Assembly: GCA_030278955.1 (NCBI GenBank)
Contig: JAOANR010000010.1
Location: 28,336,174 to 28,400,173, forward strand
Source of the DNA: Hygrophila difformis
Lineage: Eukaryota; Streptophyta; Magnoliopsida; Lamiales; Acanthaceae
Direction of reading: 5' to 3'
Length of the DNA stretch: 64,000 nt
Shown here: piece after piece, positions 10,246 to 20,158 of the stretch
Layout: each line of letters starts with the position of its first letter
Position numbering within the stretch: the stretch's first letter is position 1
Translations under genes and position numbers: made by a program
The notes under the pieces: model-generated
Told to the model about the DNA's origin: nothing
Seen by the model: only the letters and a program-made list of their open reading frames with translations
Databases searched by the model: none

Positions 10246-12537
10246 ATCCCTTCTATTTTGAAAACTCCAAAAATATTTTCTTTCATGATTTGTGTAAGTT
10301 GCATGGGTGTATTGGGCCTAGGCCCATTTCACCTAACTTTATCCATTACACATTTCAACCCATTAAGTGTCCACTTATTGTGTGCTTAACACCCACACAA
10401 TACCAAAAATATTTTCTTACTTTCTTATTTTCTCTTTCATTGTGTGTATGAACGGATAATGAGAAACACCACAGATTAATGTTGGTGAAAGGTCCCTTCA
10501 CAGGGATATCAATTAACCCGTCTTCTGTGTGTAAATCATTATCTGTTATTTTGCATGATCTGGTTAGTGGTTGGTGGAAGCTTCGGCGAGCGTTCTATTC
10601 ACTAAGAGTTTCGATTAGTCACTCAGCCAATTCCTAATCAGATACAGTTTTAATTCTCCTTATCTTAATTTCTCAACCTGAATTCAAGTTGCAATAGTAT
10701 CAACTGATGTCGATCAACATCAGTTGAGAAATATTACAGAAAGAAATATGTGGGTTTTTCTTCCACTCACAGACAAAAGAAAACTAAATGACGGCGGTCA
10801 CCGTTGTTTGGAATTCTTTCTGTCTAAAATCATTCATCTGGGATAATTGGGAACCGGACAGCAGATGTTTGCAGTCCGGAAAACCTCAACTATCTCTGGC
10901 ACCTTTTAGCCGATTTCTTCTCATCTCAGGCTAATCCACCTTTGTGTATCGCATTCTGTCTAACCCCACCATATATTTTGGGGTATTTTATTTTCCTTTT
11001 CATATACTTGTATGCATGATACTATTATGTAAATGTTCTAGTCATATCATTATTTTGGGGATCCTTCCCCTTGGACACAGAAGTCTTGATTTAAATCAGA
11101 TGCCACACAATAAATTTCCGACAAAAATTCCTTTATAAAATCCGGATCTGAGTAAGGGATAAATTCGATGGTTGTGACTAATTCACATTCTACTGGGGGT
11201 TGATTTTGAGAGCTTAGAAGCAGAGTCAGCGATTAGGTCTCATCTAGACTGAAAGGATCTGTGTTTTAATTGAGAGTTTAGTACCTGTCTAGGGAATGAT
11301 TTTCAAATATTCATTTGCTTCTCGAAATTGCTGTATGTTGGAAATCTTATATCAAATATCGCATTAAATCCATACCCACTTGGGTATAGATGAGATGTGA
11401 TAAATAATACTAGAGGAACAACATATAGGCCTTGGTGAATTTCTAAGGTAGGGTTGAGTATTCCTTCGACTACTATCTTCTTCTGCCAAAGTCTAGAATT
11501 GAGTCTTGAGTGAGTATATCCGGAACAGATTCATTTATGGATATGTTTCATTTAGTTTGTATCTCATAACTACCCAGATGTTGTAAGCCCTGTGGCTTAT
11601 TGATATCTCGGGGGTTCTTGATCTGCATCTGGTCACCAAGACCAGGGGCTCTTTTATACTAACAGAAAGAGACGTTTTTAACGCTTCCGAGTGATAGATT
11701 TAAATGCTTTCTTTACAGCTTTCTTACTGCTTTTCTTTAAAATGCTTTCATAGAGGTCACTCGGAAGAATTAGGGGCTGTCCATCTGTTAAAAGGTTTGA
11801 GAGTTATGGAATGGTTTGGGGCTTGATTTGAAACTTTGGGTGTGACATGGGGGAATGATAGGAGTACTTGGCATGTCAACTAATGATATGTTAGGTGTTG
11901 CTTATCCACCACAAATGAATAATACGCCTTAACATGGCCATGTGAGGGCAGTTGTGAGTCTGTGGTATCTTAGAAATTGAGGTCGTAAGAGCATGTAAAT
12001 TCTCACCGTAAGTACCTGTCTGTTAGAGGGAACATGGTGTAGAAAGCATGAGAGTTAGCTAACTAGAGGATTATCCCAAGCCAAGATCTGCGTATAAAAA
12101 AATGGAAGTTTAATTGTGTTTCATCTGAATCTTGTCCAATCTTTATTATTTCCTCCCTGTCCCTTCTGTCATATTTAAATCTGCTTTCTAGATAGTGTAG
12201 CATGATTTTAATCAGCTTTCTTAGTATAAATTTAATTGTTTCCCTAGTTATAATTTACCATGTCTTGTAGAATAATTTTTACTGCTTTCATGATCTGGAT
12301 TTAAATTATGTCAAGTAGTTGATAGAAACCTTTGCAAAACTTGAAATGAGTAACCGAGTGGAAAATCTTGGTAAACGACGTGGGCCCTGCTTCCATCGCA
12401 CATCCTCCAGTGAATGATCCGGTACTTACTATAAATTACTGCAATTTTTGACTCCGTGCGCTTTCGGGAGCACAGTTTCTTGACACGAGTAAGTAAAAAC
12501 ATAACATTTTGGGAAAATACTCATACAGTGGGAAGAT

Positions 12538-12690
12538 GTTCAAAAGCTTCATGGCAGGTGCTTTCGCGACAGGAAATTATGGGAAACATCATGGCGCAGA
12601 TACCAGGGACTTTCAGGGTGACAGACTGAAGGTCAATCCCGGTTGCACCGTGATATTTGTCAAAAGTTTCATGGCGGGAAGGACCACAGC
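12538..12690 (+). repeat. Decoy LTR-end/primer-site motifs inside U5 of element I
   Basis: The true LTR end (12836-12848, GTCAAAAGTTTCA, followed by TGGCGCCG) is preceded by a copy at 12659-12671 followed by TGGCGGG and then CAGCGCCGTTT. A weaker copy stands at 12538-12551 followed by TGGCAGG. Element O shows the same stutter (37111 true, 37284 and 37325 copies). It looks as if the leader was copied into the LTR. Confidence 0.7.
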
Positions 12691-12848
12691 GCCGTTTGAG
12701 ATTAAAACACCCCACATGAGTAATAAAAAGCGGGAATCATAACATATCCTTAAACCCCCTCCCTACATCATAACTCTTTTCATTTAATAAATCCAAACCT
12801 GATATTTCAGAAAATTACTCGTGTTAATGAAACTCGTCAAAAGTTTCA

Positions 12849-12866
12849 TGGCGCCGTTGCCGGGGA
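12849..12866 (+). promoter_or_regulatory. Primer binding site, tRNA-Asp (element I)
   Basis: TGGCGCCGTTGCCGGGGA starts directly after the LTR and is complementary to the 3' end of plant tRNA-Asp including CCA. It primes minus-strand cDNA synthesis. An Asp primer site is a usual mark of Athila-type elements. Confidence 0.92.
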
Positions 12867-12951
12867 GGATGCAGCGCCGTTTACTAGGAGAATTACACTC
12901 CTGATTTACTCATAGATAGTTTTTGTATATACTATCAAACCATCACTAACT

Positions 12952-12967
12952 TGGGGATTGTACAGGT
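12952..12967 (+). promoter_or_regulatory. Candidate 5' splice donor upstream of gag (element I)
   Basis: GGGGATTGTACAG|GTAC occurs 30 nt before the gag ATG. It is conserved in element O (36978-36993, minus) where the surroundings differ. It could join to the acceptor at 19140 or 21399 to give a subgenomic RNA; this is inference only. Confidence 0.4.
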
Positions 12968-12995
12968 ACTGTCAAAATCTTGATACCAACTGCTT

Positions 12996-15900
12996 ATGCA
13001 ACGGAGGAGGAGCACATTGCCGGAGCTACCGTTCGATCTAGAAATAGAAAGGACCGCTCGCCAACTGAGGGCAGAAGCCAGAAAATGGAAAGAGCAGGAG
13101 CGTCGGACCCGCACTTCACCTGTAACATCGAGCAGCGATCTATCAGACATGGCAGATAACCAGAACATTCCCCCGATCTTACCCATAGACCAACCACCAA
13201 ATAACCCTGGTAATGGAGCTGACGGAGGAATGGTAGAACATCCTAATCGTGCCAACGAAGAGGAGAATCTACCAAATCCCAATCAGCAACAATACCAGCA
13301 ATTCCACCAACAACCACCACCACCCTTAAACCAATTTCACCAAAACCAAAAAATACCAAACCAACAATACCAAAACCAAGCTTTCAATCCAGATCAGTTT
13401 CGGAACAACCCACAAGATCCACATAACTTCCAGCAATTCCCCAACTACCACCAACAGTACCAGAACCAAGCTGAACAAGGAAATCAACAACAGCAGCAAG
13501 CAGCGGCAGACTTCATGCAACCAATAGTAGAGCCCTATCTGGATGGACCTGGGAGAGCACACTTTCCTGCACGCAATTTCGAGCTCAAACCGGCACTCAT
13601 TAATTTGGTGCTAAACAATCAGTTCTGCGGCGCAAATCATGAGGACCCTCATGATCATCTCCAGACCTTCCTGGAGCTCTGCGACACGATCAAAAATCAG
13701 GGAGTCTCTCCTGATGCTATAAGGCTAATGTTGTTTCCATTTTCTTTATATAGTGGTGCCAGGGACTGGTATAAGTCATTGCCTATCAATCAGAGGAGCA
13801 CTTGGGCAGACTTGGTGAGGAGCTTTTTGCTGAAGTATTTTCCGGAATCAAAGATCGAGGAAGGACGAGCTAAAATTGGAGATTTTAAAATGAAGCCAGA
13901 CGAATCATTATATGATGCGAAAGAAAGATTCTTGGGCCTCATCAGGCGATGCCCCCAACACGGGTACGCACCATGGGAGCAATTGAGGAAATTCTACGGA
14001 GGACTCATCCATCCATGGAGAACAATGTTAGACGCTGCTGGCGGACGACATTTACTCCACCTGCCTATGGACCAAGCTTGGGAGAAGATTGAGACAATGT
14101 CTGTCAACAGATCCATCCTAAACACAGATGATAGGAAGGAGGATCCTCCTAGAAAAGTCTTTGCTGTAAGTGAAGGGAAAACAGATTTTGAAAAATTGCA
14201 AGAACAGGTAGTTGCGATACAGCTGAGCCAGGATAAAGGGAAAGGAATAGACGCTTCCCAGGCAGGAACCTCATCAAACCAAGTTCAAACACAGCAATCG
14301 GGAGTTGTCTGTGGACTGTGTCAGGGACCTCATCCAACTGATACATGCCAACAGATAGCTACCGAGAGTTGTAATTATGCCGGGAACTACCAAAATCGCC
14401 ATCCCAATCTCTCCTATTCCAACAACAATGCACTTAATGCGCATTTGTTGCAGCCAAACCAGCCCAACCAGTTCGCAAATCAAAACCCACAACAAAACTT
14501 CAGACCCCAGAATCAAGGATTCGTCCAGCAAAGAGTGCAGAACTTTCAAAATCAGAATCAGAATTTCCAACCTCAAATCCAACAGAGGCCCAATCAGAAC
14601 CAAGGCCAGAATCTCCAGAATTTCCAGTCCCAACCTGATCAAAATCAACAATATAACCAAAGGCCACCATCTCGTCTGGAGAATCTGATGACCGAGTTTA
14701 TAGCCAACCAGAAGGATATAAACCAACAACTGCAGTCATCAATCAAGAATGTGGAGACGCAAGTCACCCAATTGGCCAAAGAACTGCAGAACAGGGGGAA
14801 AGGAACACTTCCAAGCAGTACTGAAGCTAACCCGCAGTGTAAAGCAATCATATTGCGGGGAGGCAAAACTCTACAAGGAATTGTTGGACATGGAAAAGAG
14901 ACGGCCAAGGAGGAAAAGGATCCAGTGGAGGGTGAAAAAGAAAATGAAAGGATTGAAGGAGGAGACGGTATTGGACTGGTCGAGGACAAATCAGAAACAA
15001 CTATTCCGCAGGCTGAAGCTGCAAAGGGAGCTGAAAAGGGTAGGGTTGAAGGTACAACTTCCTTCTCTTTACCACCAAAAACAAACAATAATAAGTACAT
15101 GCCAAGGGTGCCATACCCAGCACGTCTTAAAAATAAGGAACATGACCTTAAATTCAAGAAATTTCTAGAACGGTTAAGGTCTGTAGAGATAACCATTCCT
15201 CTCGTGGAAATGATTTCAGAAATGCCCACCTATGCTAAGTTCTTGAAAGAATTGATTTCAGGGAAAAGGCAGGTAGAGCAGGAGGAGGTGATTGTTCTCA
15301 ACAGCACATGCAGTGCCATAGTTCAGAAGAAACTGCCCGAAAAGAAAGAAGACCCTGGATGTTGCACGCTACCAGTACAGATTGGGAAGGCCAAAGTGAG
15401 CATGGGGTTATGTGATCTAGGATCCAGCATCAATGTGATGCCCTTAGCCATGGCAATTCGCCTAAGGCTCGGGGAGATTGAACCAGTCAAGATGAAGTTG
15501 CAGCTTGCAGACAGATCAATCACAAAGCCCGTAGGAATCCTCAAGGATGTGGTAGTCAGAACCGGTCAAGTTCTTTTCCCGGTTGACTTCATCATCCTCG
15601 ACATTGAAGAGGACTCTGAAATGCCACTTATCCTGGGACGCCCGTTTCTGGCCACTGGCGGTGCACTGATTGATGCCAAATCTGGAAGAGTCACATTGAG
15701 GGTCGATGACAAAGAAATCACCTTTGACATGGAACAGCTGCAGAAATTTCCGAATGAGGGATCTTGTTCCATATTTGATGTAATAGAAAGTAGGAGTGAA
15801 GATGAGAGCATAAACTCTGTGACTGATGAGCCAAACAAAGTTTCAAAACAGGTACTGAAGCCTGAAGGTGCGGAGCAACCAAGGAGCTGCAACGCTGTCC

Positions 15901-16010
15901 ACTTCGAGGACCCTATCTCTGGGGACCTTGAAGAATTCGATGGGGTTGAGTTCATCCCGGAGGAAGAGGAAAGCACCGCTGAGGAGGAAAAGGATCCTGT
16001 ACTGACATAG
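12996..16010 (+). CDS. gag-pro: Gag-protease polyprotein (element I)
   Basis: An open frame of 1004 residues starts at the first ATG after the leader. Residues about 195-340 are the retrotransposon Gag domain (PALINLVLNNQF through YDAKERFLGLIRRCPQHG to KFYGGL), which forms the particle. A Gln/Asn-rich stretch precedes and follows it. A zinc knuckle CGLCQGPHPTDTC (CX2CX3HX4C) near residue 440 should bind RNA. The aspartic protease is near residues 770-900, with the active site as DLGSS rather than DSG or DTG, as is usual in Athila elements, and the ILGRPFL motif after it. The frame ends at TAG 16008-16010 where element O has CAG. The same frame then stays open into RT, so the ancestral protein was probably one Gag-Pol. 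Confidence 0.93.
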   Translation: MQRRRSTLPELPFDLEIERTARQLRAEARKWKEQERRTRTSPVTSSSDLSDMADNQNIPPILPIDQPPNNPGNGADGGMVEHPNRANEEENLPNPNQQQYQQFHQQPPPPLNQFHQNQKIPNQQYQNQAFNPDQFRNNPQDPHNFQQFPNYHQQYQNQAEQGNQQQQQAAADFMQPIVEPYLDGPGRAHFPARNFELKPALINLVLNNQFCGANHEDPHDHLQTFLELCDTIKNQGVSPDAIRLMLFPFSLYSGARDWYKSLPINQRSTWADLVRSFLLKYFPESKIEEGRAKIGDFKMKPDESLYDAKERFLGLIRRCPQHGYAPWEQLRKFYGGLIHPWRTMLDAAGGRHLLHLPMDQAWEKIETMSVNRSILNTDDRKEDPPRKVFAVSEGKTDFEKLQEQVVAIQLSQDKGKGIDASQAGTSSNQVQTQQSGVVCGLCQGPHPTDTCQQIATESCNYAGNYQNRHPNLSYSNNNALNAHLLQPNQPNQFANQNPQQNFRPQNQGFVQQRVQNFQNQNQNFQPQIQQRPNQNQGQNLQNFQSQPDQNQQYNQRPPSRLENLMTEFIANQKDINQQLQSSIKNVETQVTQLAKELQNRGKGTLPSSTEANPQCKAIILRGGKTLQGIVGHGKETAKEEKDPVEGEKENERIEGGDGIGLVEDKSETTIPQAEAAKGAEKGRVEGTTSFSLPPKTNNNKYMPRVPYPARLKNKEHDLKFKKFLERLRSVEITIPLVEMISEMPTYAKFLKELISGKRQVEQEEVIVLNSTCSAIVQKKLPEKKEDPGCCTLPVQIGKAKVSMGLCDLGSSINVMPLAMAIRLRLGEIEPVKMKLQLADRSITKPVGILKDVVVRTGQVLFPVDFIILDIEEDSEMPLILGRPFLATGGALIDAKSGRVTLRVDDKEITFDMEQLQKFPNEGSCSIFDVIESRSEDESINSVTDEPNKVSKQVLKPEGAEQPRSCNAVHFEDPISGDLEEFDGVEFIPEEEESTAEEEKDPVLT

Positions 16011-18245
16011 GATCCTGAAGGTAAATCTGATCTCTCTCTCCCATCCATTTCTCGCAAATTACTGCCTTCCGTTGAATGCCCACCAGAGCTTGAACTTAAA
16101 ATACTTCCGGACCATCTTAAGTACATCTTTCTCGCTGAACATAAAAGATTACCGGTGATTGTGTCAGCCAAACTGACACAAGAACAAGAAAAAGCTCTGG
16201 TAGACATTCTAAAGAAATATGTACATGAAATCGGATGGACCATTTCTGATATAAAAGGAATAAGCCCCTCTGTTTGCATGCACAGAATTTTAATGGAAGA
16301 GGAGTACAAGCCCTCAAGGCAACCACAAAGGCGTCTGAACCCCCATATGCAGGAAGTGGTAAGGAAAGAAGTTATCAAGCTCTTAGATGCTGGTATCATC
16401 TATCCTATCTCTGATAGCAAATGGGTTAGCCCAGTGCAGGTCGTACCGAAACGTGGGGGGATCTGTGTAACGACTAATGAGCAAGGAGAAGAAGTGGCGA
16501 CGCGTCCAGTGACCGGTTGGAGAGTTTGCATCGACTACCGGAAGCTCAATACCGCTACCAGGAAGGACCATTTCCCCTTGCCATTCATTGATCAGATGCT
16601 GGAGCGGTTGGCTGGGAGGGAGTTCTATTGCTTTTTGGATGGGTACTCTGGCTATAATCAAATTGTAATAGCTAGCGAGGATCACGACAAGACCACATTC
16701 ACGTGCCCATATGGAACTTTTGCGTACAGACGCATGCCTTTTGGACTTTGTAATGCGCCTGCCACATTTCAAAGATGCATGATGTCAATTTTCTCAGAAT
16801 TTATCGAAAAATGCATTGAAGTTTTCATGGATGACTTCTCTGTGTATGGAGATACTTTTGATGAATGTTTGACTAATCTTGCACAAATTTTGAAAAGATG
16901 TGAGGACACCAACCTAGTTTTGAACTGGGAGAAGTGCCATTTCATGGTCACCGAAGGAATAGTGTTAGGTCACCGCATCTCGCGCGCATGTATCGAAGTC
17001 GACAGAGCTAAGGTCTCAGTCATCTCAAACCTACCATTGCCTAATTCAATAAAAGCAGTTAGGAGTTTCTTAGGGCATGCCGGTTTCTACCGGAGATTCA
17101 TTAAAGACTTTTCTAAAATTGCCAAGCCGCTCACTAACTTGCTTTGTAAAGAAAATCCTTTCGTAATAAATGAAGCGTGTGTTCAAGCCTTTGACACGCT
17201 CAAAGAGATGTTGATTTCTGCTCCAATAGTGCAACCACCCGATTGGTCAATGCCTTTCGAGGTAATGTGCGATGCAAGTGATCTCGCCGTGGGTGCAGTT
17301 CTTGGGCAACATAAGGAAGGGAAGCACTGTATAATTCATTACGCAAGTCATGCCCTGAATGAGGCCCAAATTAACTACACCACCACGGAGAAGGAGATGT
17401 ATGCTGTGGTTTTTGCGTTTGATAAATTCAGACAATATCTTATTGGTACGAAAACCACAGTGTACACAGATCACTCTGCACAGAGATACTTGTTTAGCAA
17501 ACAAGACGCCAAACCTCGATTAATCAGGTGGGTACTTTTGTTGCAAGAATTCAACATTATAATAAAAGATAGAAAAGGCAGAGACAATGGTGCTGCTGAC
17601 CATTTGTCTCGACTAGAAAACGATAAAAACGAGCCAGCCGTAAATGAGAATTTTCCGGACGAGCAACTGTTTGCCTTGCATCTTCATGATCAAGCTTGTC
17701 CGTGGTTTTCCGATATTGCTAACTTTTTAGCATGCGGAATAATTCCACCATTTCAAAGCAGGGGCCACAAAGCGAGGTTCAACCGAGATGTAGTTAACTA
17801 CTTCTGGGAAGATCCTTATCTCTTCAAGCATTGCGCAGATTCGATCACTAGACGATGTGTAACTGAGCATGAGGCTTATCAAATCGCTAAGAAATGCCAT
17901 GAGTCGGAATATGGAGGTCACCATGGCCCCACTCGAACAACCCATAAGGTGCTCGAGTGCGGTTTTTATTGGCCTACCATTTACGAGGATTGCAAAGCGT
18001 TTGTTAAAGCTTGCGACAGATGCCAAAGACTAGGGAATATCTCCAAGAGGAATGAGATGCCTCAACAAGGAATTCTCACTCTCGAGATTTTCGATGTATG
18101 GGGTATTGACTTCATGGGACCATTCCCGACATCTGATGGGAACCATTACATCTTGGTAGCTGTCGATTACGTTTCCAAATGGGTTGAGGCCGTTGCACTG
18201 CCAACCAATGATGGCAACCAGGTCGTCAAATTTTTGAAAAAATAA
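16011..18245 (+). pseudogene. pol: RT-RNase H-integrase N-terminus (element I)
   Basis: In frame with gag-protease after the TAG at 16008; an ATG-like start near 16155 gives 696 residues. RT motifs are VCIDYRKLN (about residue 124 from 16155), [11 protein letters not shown] and the catalytic FMDD (about 225). RNase H shows CDASD (about 373), TEKEM and TDHS (about 438). The integrase zinc-binding region is [10 protein letters not shown] with CDRCQR (about 582-624), and the core begins at WGIDFMGPF (about 650). A one-base insertion in an A-run (about 18238) gives TAA at 18243-18245. The enzyme copies element RNA into DNA. The copy is inactive unless frameshifting or readthrough occurs. Confidence 0.93.
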
Positions 18246-18977
18246 CATTTTCAATAGATTTGGTGTACCCAGGGTGATCATATCAGATGGAGGAACCCAT
18301 TTTGTTAATAAAGCATTTGCAAATCTTATGAGCAAAAATGGGATTCTCCACAAGATCGGCACGCCTTACCATCCCCAAACCAGTGGTCAAGTCGAGGTCT
18401 CAAACCGCGAAATCAAACACATACTCGAGGCCACTGTGGGGACAACTCGCAAAGATTGGTCACGTAAGCTCAATGATGCTTTATGGGCATACCGCACTGC
18501 ATTCAAGACTCCCATTGGGATGTCTCCATACAGACTCGTCTTCGGAAAGGCCTGTCATTTGCCCGTAGAACTAGAGCATAAGGCTTATTGGGCCGTACGA
18601 ACTCACGAGTTGCTCAGAGTAAGCGCAAGTTGGACCTCAATGAAATTGAGGAAATACGTGCGCAAGCTTATGAAAGCTCGAGGATTTATAAAGAGCGGAC
18701 CCAGAAGTTACACGATCGTCGTGTTAAGTCTAAACACTTCTATGTTGGCCAGAATGTCTTGTTATTCAATTCTAGGTTGAAGCTGTTCCCCGGAAAGCTT
18801 AAATCCAGATGGGAAGGGCCATACGAAGTGGTGCACGTGTTTGAAAGTGGAGCTGTCAGGATCCGAACTGACAAAGGAGAGCTGGTAGTGAATGGACACA
18901 GATTGAAGGAGTATCTTGGGCAGTTCGACCCCGAAAAAGAAGCTCAAATGACAACAGAACCGGCTTATGCTCAATAA
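18246..18977 (+). pseudogene. Integrase core end and C-terminus (element I), two shifted frames
   Basis: The integrase continues in the +1 frame from about 18246 (ISDGGTHF second Asp, [11 protein letters not shown]lu, [21 protein letters not shown]) to about 18597. It then jumps frame near ACTCACGAG, where element O codes for KTLNFDPK. From about 18606 to the stop at 18975-18977 it reads [15 protein letters not shown] through [11 protein letters not shown] to EPAYAQ. Two frameshifts separate it from the upstream pol frame. Confidence 0.9.
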
Positions 18978-19060
18978 ATATTATACATATACCCACTTAC
19001 TTATTTATTACTTGCTTTGCCTATTTTTATTGGGAAAAAAGTATCCAAAAATCAATTGAA

Positions 19061-19140
19061 CATTTAGAGTACTAAGACTCTAAATGTGAGGATGTTGATA
19101 TTTGGAGAAAATCTAATGCTTTCTTATAATTGTTTTGCAG
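19061..19140 (+). promoter_or_regulatory. Hairpin plus polypurine-like motif 1 and splice-acceptor candidate (element I)
   Basis: A perfect 10-bp inverted repeat (19061-19070 with 19077-19086) leads into AAATGTGAGGATGT (19082-19095), followed by TGATATTTGG, resembling the LTR start TGATAATGG. A typical acceptor, TTGTTTTGCAG, ends at 19140. Element O keeps all three parts (7146-7065). Confidence 0.72.
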
Positions 19141-19429
19141 GAATTCGAGGAACCGACAAAAAGAAAGATAAAGCTTCCAAAAACCAGGTTCCTGGTTGGG
19201 TTAATATTATATTTAATGAAAGTTAATTCTGGAATTTAGAGAAATCTAAAATCCAGAATAAATTCATAAAATAAAATTGTTAACCCAACCTAATTTATGC
19301 AAGCAATATGTTTTTGATTCTGATTCTGTGTAGATATGTTTGCTTTTGAGTTCATCTTGATGAACATAAATTTCTTTAAAAACCTAAAAATTTTTCTAGG
19401 TCTTGAATGTGGTTTACTTTTCATTTCAA
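19141..19429 (+). other. Noncoding stretch between motif 1 and the palindromic block
   Basis: No coding region is seen. The first about 70 bp match element O (around 7064-7000, minus), including the ACCAGGTTC..TGGTTGG words, so this is inherited module sequence. Confidence 0.6.
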
Positions 19430-19960
19430 GAAAATTCGAATTAATTCGAATTGCTTGGAACAAACCACATAAGACATTTTGCCTTGGAAATTTTCACTCT
19501 CAGATTAGCTAATTCGAATTATGCAGGCAATTCGAATTAATTCGAATTGACATGCGAAATTCGAATTGGCACCCAAGGCAGAACTTCCGGATGTATTATC
19601 TGGCCAAGTATTTCGAATTATGAGGCAATTCGAATTAATTCGAAATTGCCTAATCAATTTGAATTGGCATACAAAAGGCATCTTCCTCAGCAAGCGAGCA
19701 ATTCGAGTTATTCAAGCAATTCGAATTAATTCGAATTGGCCACAATAATTCGAATTAGCTCACTTAGGCACCTTGTGCAAATTTTGCCCTCAACCTCAAG
19801 TTCGAATTGTGAGTCAATTCGAATTAATTCGAATTGATCTCAGAATCCGAATTTGCTTTGTTTCTTTGTCTTTCAAGCCAATTCGAATTAATTCGAATTG
19901 GCCTGAATAACTCGCATCTCTCACAGAATGCACCAATTCGAATTAGTGCATAATTCGAAC
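19430..19960. repeat. TTCGAATT palindromic repeats upstream of the internal promoter (element I)
   Basis: A dense series of AATTCGAATTAATTCGAATT-like palindromes identical in kind to those in the LTRs. It ends about 20 bp before the internal TATA box. Short reading frames across it are by-products of the repeat. Confidence 0.9.
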
Positions 19961-19975
19961 TCTCTTTTCCGAATC

Positions 19976-19986
19976 CTTTTTATACC
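19976..19986 (+). promoter_or_regulatory. Internal TATA box of the element I extra gene
   Basis: TTTTTATACCCCCC, followed by a C/T-rich leader and by the first ATG at 20121, about 140 nt on. Sequence and spacing match the internal TATA box of element O (6455-6448 with ATG at 6306). Confidence 0.65.
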
Positions 19987-20158
19987 CCCCTTTCCCTCTC
20001 ATTTACCTCACTTTCACTTGTCACATTTCCAAAATCCCCCGTTCTCTCTCTCGCGAAACCTTTCTTCCTCGCGAAACCAGTCACTCGTCTCGTCCTTTCC
20101 TCCGTTCAAACTCGTCGAAAATGGCATCTTCGTCATCGAATCCGAGTGGGAGCAGGGG

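Larger units (their letters stand above)
8230..12848 (+). repeat. 5' LTR of element I
   Basis: It is 4619 bp long, beginning TGATAATGGCC and ending AAGTTTCA, and is repeated at 27338-31973. TTCGAATT-type palindromes flank a TATA box (8908-8914) on both sides (8560-8830 and 9780-10245). The long middle part (10250-12500) shows no coding region. The last 310 bp hold two partial copies of the LTR-end/primer-site junction (12538-12556 and 12659-12690). Small reading frames here, such as 12509-12742, recur only because the LTR recurs and are not considered genes. Confidence 0.96.

Noticed and set aside
12509..12742. 77-residue frame repeated at 31634-31867
   Set aside because: It recurs only because both copies are LTR ends; it covers the decoy primer-site motifs and lacks coding features.
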